Below are positions 14,336 to 19,255 of a stretch of 19,255 nucleotides of DNA, piece after piece. Source of the DNA: DATKPC01 sp035524275 (lineage in GTDB: Bacteria > Pseudomonadota > Gammaproteobacteria > Burkholderiales > Burkholderiaceae_F); the NCBI GenBank assembly GCA_035524275.1, contig DATKPC010000029.1, positions 1 to 19,255 on the forward strand, in the 5' to 3' direction. Under the pieces are notes generated by a model. The model searched no databases. It had not been told where the DNA came from and saw nothing but the letters and a program-made list of their open reading frames with translations. Made by a program: the position numbers and the translations under genes. The first letter of the stretch is position 1; each line of letters opens with the position of its first letter.

Positions 14336-14513
14336 GTTTTTCTTGCCGGGTCGTTGGCCCGCTGAGCCGGCCCGGCCCCGACGACGATAACATGGCACGG
14401 TCGCGCTCTCGCGCCTGCGGCGGCGCACCGCGCAACCGCAACGCAAGTTGCATGCTCAACACACCGGGTCCCGCTCGACGTCCGCCGGATCTTCCAGGAC
14501 GGCGCCCGCGCGC

Positions 14514-16034
14514 CTATTTGGCCGTCGGCATCGCGAACTCGGCGCCCTTGGCAATGCTCGCGGGCCACCGCTGCATGACCGACTTCTGCCGCGTGTAGAA
14601 ACGAACGCCCTCCTCGCCGTACGCATGCATGTCGCCGAACAGCGATCGCTTCCAGCCTCCGAATCCGTGCCAGGCCATCGGGACCGGGATCGGCACGTTG
14701 ATGCCGACCATGCCGGCCTGGACGCGCCGCGAGAACTCGCGCGCCACGTTGCCGTCGCTCGTGAAGCACGCCACGCCATTGCCGAATTCGTGCGCATTGA
14801 CGAGGTCGAGCGCGGCGCGCAGATCCTCGACGCGAACGCATGCGAGCACCGGCCCGAAGATCTCCTCCTTGTAGATGCGCATTTCGGGCTTCACGTGATC
14901 GAACAGCGTGCCGCCGATAAAAAAGCCGCCTTCCCTGCCCGCCACCTTCAGGCCGCGGCCGTCGACGACGAGCTTTGCACCGTCGCGAACGCCCGCCTCG
15001 ATATAGCCCTCGATGCGCTCTAGCGCCTGCCGTGTCACGATCGGCCCCATTTCGGCATCCGGATCGGTGCCGTCGCGGACCTTGAGCGCCCGTGTGCGGT
15101 CGGCGAGCAGCGGGATCACGCGTTCGGCCACGTCTCCGACGAGGACGGCGACGCTGATCGCCATGCAACGCTCGCCGGCCGAGCCGTACGCGGCGCCGAT
15201 CAACGCGTCGACCGCCTGCTCCACGTCGGCGTCCGGCATGACGACCATGTGGTTCTTCGCCCCGCCCAACGCCTGCACGCGCTTGCCGTGGCGCGCCCCG
15301 GTCTCGTAGATGTACTGCGCGATCGGCGTCGAACCGACGAAGCTCACCGCGCGGACGTCAGGATTCGCGAGAAGCGCATCGACGGCGACCTTGTCGCCCT
15401 GGACGACGCTGAAGACGCCGTCGGGCAGGCCCGCTTCCTTCAGCAGGTGGCCGATGAATATCGAGGGCGACGGATCGCGCTCGCTCGGCTTCAGGACGAA
15501 CGCGTTGCCGCAGGCGATGGCCAGCGGAAACATCCACATCGGCACCATGCACGGGAAATTGAACGGCGTGATGCCAGCCACGACGCCCAACGGTTGCCGC
15601 AGCGTCCAGTTGTCGATTCCGGTTGACACCTGGTCCGTGTAGTCGCCTTTCAGGAGCTGCGGCACGCCGCAGGCGAACTCCACGATGTCGATGCCTCGGG
15701 AGACCTCGCCCTGGGCGTCGCTGAACACCTTGCCATGCTCCGCCGTGATCATCGCCGCCAGCGTGTCGCGATGCTGGTTCAACAGCCCGAGGAACGCGTT
15801 CATGACGCGCGCGCGACGGATCGGCGGCAACTCGGCCCACGCGGCGCTCGCAGCGCCGGCCGCCGCGACGGCGGCGTCGACTTCCGCGACGGACGCCAGC
15901 GCGACGTGGCGTGCCACCTCTCCGGTCGCCGGGTTGTAGACCGCCTGCCGACGGCCGCTCGTGCCCGGCGTGGCCCGCCCCCCGATGAAGTGTCCGACGT
16001 CGTCGCGGGCCGTATAGCGCGCGGAGGTATCCAT
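14514..16034 (-). CDS. mmsA: CoA-acylating methylmalonate-semialdehyde dehydrogenase
   Basis: A 506-aa cytoplasmic aldehyde dehydrogenase of the MMSDH subfamily. It converts methylmalonate semialdehyde to propionyl-CoA (and malonate semialdehyde to acetyl-CoA) with NAD+ and CoA, in valine, beta-alanine and inositol breakdown. Seen in sequence: PFNFPCMVPMW (about 157-167, oxyanion Asn159), the NAD-site LKPSERDPS (181-189), FVGSTPIAQYIY, and LGGAKNHMVVMPDAD (256-270). That last segment carries the subfamily's Asn where ordinary ALDHs have the general-base Glu. The catalytic Cys290 is in GSAGERCMAIS. Length and start are standard; the ATG has GGGAG at 16041-16045 with a 6-nt spacer. A divergent LysR gene and shared operator suggest specific regulation. 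The symporter gene lies 223 nt downstream. No 3-hydroxyisobutyrate dehydrogenase (mmsB) is in the window. Confidence 0.95.
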   Translation of the reverse strand: MDTSARYTARDDVGHFIGGRATPGTSGRRQAVYNPATGEVARHVALASVAEVDAAVAAAGAASAAWAELPPIRRARVMNAFLGLLNQHRDTLAAMITAEHGKVFSDAQGEVSRGIDIVEFACGVPQLLKGDYTDQVSTGIDNWTLRQPLGVVAGITPFNFPCMVPMWMFPLAIACGNAFVLKPSERDPSPSIFIGHLLKEAGLPDGVFSVVQGDKVAVDALLANPDVRAVSFVGSTPIAQYIYETGARHGKRVQALGGAKNHMVVMPDADVEQAVDALIGAAYGSAGERCMAISVAVLVGDVAERVIPLLADRTRALKVRDGTDPDAEMGPIVTRQALERIEGYIEAGVRDGAKLVVDGRGLKVAGREGGFFIGGTLFDHVKPEMRIYKEEIFGPVLACVRVEDLRAALDLVNAHEFGNGVACFTSDGNVAREFSRRVQAGMVGINVPIPVPMAWHGFGGWKRSLFGDMHAYGEEGVRFYTRQKSVMQRWPASIAKGAEFAMPTAK

Positions 16035-16066
16035 GTGCGTCTCCCGGAATGCTGTGCGATAGCCGA

Positions 16067-16095
16067 AGTCTAGGAAAGCCGCGCGCCCGTTCCAA
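16067..16095 (-). promoter_or_regulatory. Predicted sigma-70 promoter of mmsA
   Basis: On the minus strand, TTGGAA (16095-16090), a 17-nt spacer, then TAGACT (16072-16067); each hexamer matches its consensus at four of six bases. Transcription would start near 16060, giving a leader of about 26 nt before the mmsA ATG. Confidence 0.55.
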
Positions 16096-16113
16096 GGGGC
16101 CCGGCGTTGATTA

Positions 16114-16135
16114 ATTGTTCAGGATACTGAACAAT
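16114..16135. promoter_or_regulatory. LysR-type operator between mmsA and the LysR gene
   Basis: A perfect inverted repeat, ATTGTTCAG and CTGAACAAT separated by GATA, contains the T-N11-A core typical of LysR-family sites. Its centre is 64.5 bp upstream of the predicted mmsA start site, the usual recognition-site position. It ends only 7 nt before the LysR ATG, so binding should also repress the regulator's own gene. Confidence 0.75.
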
Positions 16136-16142
16136 CGATGCG

Positions 16143-17090
16143 ATGAAGGAACGCCGCGTCGACGAGCTCTGGTCGCACGTCCACTGGTTGTGCGTGCTCT
16201 CCTCGATGGGCAGTTTCACGGCGGCGGCGAATCGCCTGGGCGTCAGCAAGGCCGCGGTGAGCCAGCGTATCCGCGAGTTGGAGCAGGCGGTCGGCATGAC
16301 GCTGGTGCGCCGAACGACGCGCAGCACGCGTCTCACGGAAGCCGGGCAGCGCCTCGTCGAGACGACCGAGCCGTCGTTTGTCGAGATCGAGCGCAATGTC
16401 GCCGGCGTCAAGGACCTCGCCGGCACGCCCCGCGGCCTGATTCGCGTCACGGTCGGGATGGCGCTGGGGCGCCAGCAGATCGCGCCGCTGGTTCCGGCGT
16501 TCCTGCGCGAGAATCCGGAAGCGCGCATCGAGATGGAGTTCTCCGATCGCCTGAGTTCGCTGGCACGCGAGGGATTCGACCTCGCGATCCGGCACGTCTC
16601 GTCGGTGCCCGACACGCATGTGGCCTGGACGCTTTGCGAGACGCGGGCCCTGCTCGTCGCCAGCCGCACGTACCTTCGCCGCCGCGGTCCGCCGGGCGCG
16701 CCCGCCGACCTGGCCCGGCATGACTGCCTGCACTACCTGCGCGCCGGCGAGTCGCCCACATGGACGTTCGAGCCGGCGCGTGGCAAGGGGGCCCGGACCA
16801 GCGTCGCCGTGCGCGGAATTCTTGCCGCCAACAACAGCGAAGCCTTGCGCGAGGCCGCGTTGCGTCACCTCGGGATCGCGCTGCTGCCCGATTTCAGCGC
16901 CAGCCGCGACCTGGACGCCGGCAGGCTCGTGCCGGTACTGCCCGATTGGCGATCGGTGGGCAGTTTCGGCGAGCGCATCTACGCCATCCGGCCCTACAGC
17001 CAGTATGTCCCGCGCATCGTCCAGGCGTTCGTCCTGTACCTGCGCAGCACGTTGAAGAAGGGATTCGCGCGCGGCACGGGTACGCCGTAG
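16143..17090 (+). CDS. LysR-family transcriptional regulator (divergent from mmsA)
   Basis: A 315-aa LysR-type regulator. The winged HTH occupies about residues 8-70 (SSMGSFTAAANRLGVSKAAV, then SQRIRELEQAVG and LVRRTTRSTRLTEAG). A linker helix follows (about 73-92), then a substrate-binding-like effector domain from about 95 to 300. The effector region has the usual FDLAIRHVSSVPD stretch and the DCLHYL and LRHLGIALLPDF motifs of the CrgA/PA-type LysR subgroup. It probably responds to a catabolic intermediate and activates mmsA through the operator at 16114-16135. No Shine-Dalgarno precedes the ATG, and the operator lies almost against it, so the mRNA may have a very short or no leader. The alternative ATG at 16138 is stopped after two codons. 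The gene is convergent with the FKBP gene across 42 nt. Confidence 0.93.
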   Translation: MKERRVDELWSHVHWLCVLSSMGSFTAAANRLGVSKAAVSQRIRELEQAVGMTLVRRTTRSTRLTEAGQRLVETTEPSFVEIERNVAGVKDLAGTPRGLIRVTVGMALGRQQIAPLVPAFLRENPEARIEMEFSDRLSSLAREGFDLAIRHVSSVPDTHVAWTLCETRALLVASRTYLRRRGPPGAPADLARHDCLHYLRAGESPTWTFEPARGKGARTSVAVRGILAANNSEALREAALRHLGIALLPDFSASRDLDAGRLVPVLPDWRSVGSFGERIYAIRPYSQYVPRIVQAFVLYLRSTLKKGFARGTGTP

Positions 17091-17132
17091 ACGGCTCGAG
17101 CGCTGCTCGCGGCGTCCTTCGTCCCCCGACGA

Positions 17133-17489
17133 TCAGGCGACGGACAGCAATTCGACATCGAAGATCAGCGTCGCCTTCGGCGGTATGACGCCACCGGCTC
17201 CACGATCGCCATAGCCCAGCTTCGCCGGAATGATCAGCCGGCGCTGGCCGCCGACCTTCATGCCGGCCACGCCCTCGTCCCAGCCACGGATCACATGCCC
17301 GGCGCCGAGCGGAAAATCGAACGGATCGTTGCGATCCTTGCTCGAGTCGAACTTCGCACCGCGCGAGCCGTCCGCGTTGCGTAGCCAGCCGGTGTAGTGC
17401 ACGGTGACGTGCTGCCCGGCGGCCGCCTCCGCGCCGCCGCCGACGACGACGTCCTGGTATTCGAGTCCGGATTCCGTGATGACGCCCAT
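17133..17489 (-). CDS. FKBP-type peptidyl-prolyl cis-trans isomerase
   Basis: A 118-aa single-domain FKBP that speeds cis-trans isomerisation at prolines. The active-site aromatic and acidic residues line up: Tyr32 in VHYTGWL, Phe47-Asp48 in KFDSS, Phe59 in FDFPLG, Val66-Ile67 and Trp70 in GHVIRGWDEG, Tyr93 in KLGYGDRG, and Phe110 in LIFDVELL. There is no signal peptide, so it is cytoplasmic. Length is normal for the short bacterial type. The ATG has GGAGG at 17498-17502 with an 8-nt spacer. It lies 99 nt downstream of the P450 gene but has its own promoter-like element, so it is probably transcribed independently. Confidence 0.95.
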   Translation of the reverse strand: MGVITESGLEYQDVVVGGGAEAAAGQHVTVHYTGWLRNADGSRGAKFDSSKDRNDPFDFPLGAGHVIRGWDEGVAGMKVGGQRRLIIPAKLGYGDRGAGGVIPPKATLIFDVELLSVA

Positions 17490-17559
17490 CGAGCCACCCT
17501 CCCCGTCTGCTTTCGCGCGTTGATCCGGCCGCGCGCTTCGGTGCGCACGGGACGATCGG

Positions 17560-17565
17560 ATTGTA
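17560..17565 (-). promoter_or_regulatory. -10-like element upstream of the FKBP gene
   Basis: TACAAT (five of six to consensus) on the minus strand, about 70 nt before the FKBP ATG and inside the 99-nt gap after the P450 stop. No good -35 is seen at 16-18 nt spacing. Confidence 0.4.
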
Positions 17566-17588
17566 GGGAAAATGCCGCGCCCGGTCGG

Positions 17589-19070
17589 TCAGGCCGGACG
17601 TCCAGGGGCGGGACGCTCGCCGCGCCGGCGAAGCCGCATCGTCAATCCGACAGGCGACATCGCGAAGGCCAGCCGCTCGCGAACCTCTCGTCCGTCGCGG
17701 GTCGTCACGCTGTCGATCTCGAAGTTCGCAAGCAACATCGCCGTGACGATCTTGATTTCGGCGATCGCAAGGTAACGCCCGGGGCACATCCGCGGCCCGG
17801 CGCCAAACGGCATCGATATCCGCTTCGGCGACGAGGACGATTCAGCCTGGGCGTCCGATCCCGTCCAGCGTTCCGGTCGAAACGCCTCCGGGTCCGGGAA
17901 ATGCCGAGCGTCGACCGCTGCCGGACGCATCAGGCACACGACGAGCGCACCCTTCGGCACGGCGACGCCGCCGACGACCGTGTCGCAGGCCGCTTCCAGC
18001 ACGTTGATCGGTGCCACCGGGCGCAACCGCATCGCTTCGTTTGCACAGGCCTCGACGTACTCGAGCCGCGCGAGGTCCGTGTGGGCCTTCAGGTTGCGCG
18101 GCGCGCGATCTGGCGCCGCGGCGGCGAGCACTTCCGCTTCAGCTCGTGCCAGCGCGGCAGGATTGCGCTTCAGGAGCCACGTCAGCCATCCCAGGGTATT
18201 GGCGGTCGTGTCCTCGCCGGCAAGCAGGAGCGTCAGTATGTTTCCGGATACGTCGTCGTCGTTGAGTCGGCTCCCGTCGCGATCGCGCGCCGCGACAAGC
18301 GCCTCGACAAGATTCGTCGGTTCCATTCGCCGTTCCGGGTGCGCCTCCAGGCTGCGCCTCGCACCCTGGATGAAGTTCGAGACGGCCCGATGCAGCGCGA
18401 CAAGGTGCCGATCGAACGCGCGATCGGTCGGCAGCTTGACGACCCGCCAGTAGGGAAACGGTGCCAGCAGTCGACGGAAGAGTTGCGGAAAAACCTTGTC
18501 CAGGTGTTGTTGGATCAACTCCTCGCGCGATTCCAGCGTGTTGATGTCGGCGCCGAACGCGAGCCCGGCCGTGACGTCGACGGTATAGCGCATGAGGTCC
18601 GACTGCAGGTCGATCGGCTCGCCACGATCGGACGCCGCCTGCCAGCGGCAAGCAAGTCGATCGGTGACCTTCACGAGCGTCGGGAAGAACGACCGTACGT
18701 GGGTCGGATCGAGCCCCGAAAGCACCATCGGGCGCTGGCGGCGCCAGTCGTCGCCGTTGGACGAAAAGAGACCGTTGAAACCGAACTCGCGCGCGGTCTG
18801 CTCGAGTCGCGACGTGCGCCGGAAGACGTCGGGGCGGTCGCGCAGGATCGATGCGATGGCGTCGTGGTTCGCGAAGGCGACAAAGCGTCGGTTGGCGAGG
18901 CGGAAACGGAAGACGTCGCCGTACTGTTGCGCCCACGCCTCGAGTTGCAGGTGCATCCTGTCGCGCTGGATCTGCAGCAGGTTGCCGAGCAACGGCCAGG
19001 GCGCCGGTCCGGGAAGGTCCTGGACTCGTCGCGCGTTCACGCGGGTACTCGAAACGACATGCGTATCCAT
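17589..19070 (-). CDS. Cytochrome P450
   Basis: A 493-aa P450 monooxygenase with all hallmark elements. These are the N-terminal proline-rich LPGPAPWPLLGN (about 19-30), the C-helix DDWRRQRPMV (107-116, heme-propionate contacts), the I-helix oxygen-activation motif AGEDTT (284-289), the K-helix ExxR as EAMR (345-348), FRPERW (397-402), and the heme loop PFGAGPRMCPGRYLA with thiolate ligand Cys429. There is no membrane anchor at the N-terminus, so it should be soluble and need a ferredoxin or reductase partner, none of which is in the window. The CYP family and substrate cannot be assigned by eye. The ATG at 19070 has only a weak ribosome site; the next Met (residue 39) would cut into the fold. 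The 185 nt upstream hold no gene. Confidence 0.94.
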   Translation of the reverse strand: MDTHVVSSTRVNARRVQDLPGPAPWPLLGNLLQIQRDRMHLQLEAWAQQYGDVFRFRLANRRFVAFANHDAIASILRDRPDVFRRTSRLEQTAREFGFNGLFSSNGDDWRRQRPMVLSGLDPTHVRSFFPTLVKVTDRLACRWQAASDRGEPIDLQSDLMRYTVDVTAGLAFGADINTLESREELIQQHLDKVFPQLFRRLLAPFPYWRVVKLPTDRAFDRHLVALHRAVSNFIQGARRSLEAHPERRMEPTNLVEALVAARDRDGSRLNDDDVSGNILTLLLAGEDTTANTLGWLTWLLKRNPAALARAEAEVLAAAAPDRAPRNLKAHTDLARLEYVEACANEAMRLRPVAPINVLEAACDTVVGGVAVPKGALVVCLMRPAAVDARHFPDPEAFRPERWTGSDAQAESSSSPKRISMPFGAGPRMCPGRYLAIAEIKIVTAMLLANFEIDSVTTRDGREVRERLAFAMSPVGLTMRLRRRGERPAPGRPA

Positions 19071-19105
19071 CGCGCGTTCGTCGATTGCGTGCGCCTTTCG
19101 CTACG

Positions 19106-19128
19106 GGCCTGGCCACGATCACCAGGCC
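19106..19128. repeat. Inverted repeat upstream of the P450 gene
   Basis: A 7-bp inverted repeat GGCCTGG / CCAGGCC with a 9-nt centre lies 36 nt before the P450 ATG, so it could be an operator or a leader hairpin. Nothing else is visible in 19071-19255. Confidence 0.4.
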
Positions 19129-19255
19129 TCGGGAGGCTGGGCCACAGGAGACCGGACCGTGCTGCCGTAGCGTCGTGCCGCGGCGCGCCCACTTCATCCT
19201 ACCGCATGCCGCGCGACGGCCGTCGGCCGGCCCGCGCGAACCCGGCCCGGCGAAG

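Noticed and set aside
12986..14365. A 459-codon plus-strand frame opposite the symporter gene
   Set aside because: The product is a His/Asp/Arg/Gln-rich low-complexity chain typical of an antisense frame of a membrane protein gene.
14291..14513. Sigma-54 promoter before the symporter gene, as for dctA
   Set aside because: A TGGCAC occurs at about 14394 on the plus strand, but it is on the wrong strand for this gene and lacks a TTGC element at the right spacing.
17097..17109. CGAGC-GCT-GCTCG hairpin between LysR and FKBP genes as a terminator
   Set aside because: A 5-bp stem without T-run is expected often by chance at this GC content.

Overview
The window is high-GC DNA, roughly two thirds G+C by eye, densely packed with bacterial genes. 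The gene families suggest a proteobacterium, most likely a betaproteobacterium of the Burkholderiales type. That placement is an inference from gene content and codon use, not from a marker gene. I see no rRNA, tRNA, CRISPR array, insertion sequence, phage gene or attachment site.

Left part (1-7790). A lipoprotein gene of unknown function lies on the plus strand at the left edge. It converges on a minus-strand train of seven genes. Read in the direction of transcription these are: a DHA2-family MFS transporter, a stand-alone JAMM (JAB/MPN) metalloprotease, an 'amino acid synthesis' (PF06684) protein, an EthD-domain protein, a class III PLP aminotransferase, a small DUF2937 membrane protein, and a GlpD-like glycerol-3-phosphate dehydrogenase. 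Spacings are short (8-nt overlap to 27 nt) except for an 83-nt gap after the JAMM gene. That gap holds a weak terminator-like hairpin with a T-run, so there are probably two transcription units.

Middle (7791-11972, plus strand). A Crp/Fnr-family regulator with an unusual Cys cluster is followed by a 62-aa DUF2892 (YgaP-type) membrane protein. A near-ideal GTGA-N6-TCAC operator lies between them at the spacing expected for class II activation. Next come a methyl-accepting chemotaxis protein with a His-containing membrane sensor region, and a lipoprotein built from a Thr/Ser linker, a Calx-beta domain, a repetitive linker and a C-terminal beta-sandwich.

Right part (12018-19255). On the minus strand, methylmalonate-semialdehyde dehydrogenase (mmsA) precedes a DAACS-family symporter. 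The symporter is translationally coupled (ATGA overlap) to a GltI-like periplasmic binding protein that has no ABC permease or ATPase beside it. A divergent LysR regulator faces mmsA. The intergenic region carries a perfect 9-bp inverted repeat centred near -65 of a predicted mmsA promoter, the classic LysR recognition position. A cytoplasmic FKBP-type prolyl isomerase and a cytochrome P450, both minus strand, complete the window.

Overall this reads as chromosomal metabolism and transport: glycerol phosphate, amino acid and amine turnover, valine or beta-alanine catabolism, and acidic amino acid uptake, together with sensory genes. The most unusual items are the coupled binding protein and secondary symporter, the Crp/Fnr-DUF2892 pair with its matching operator, and the orphan JAMM protease.
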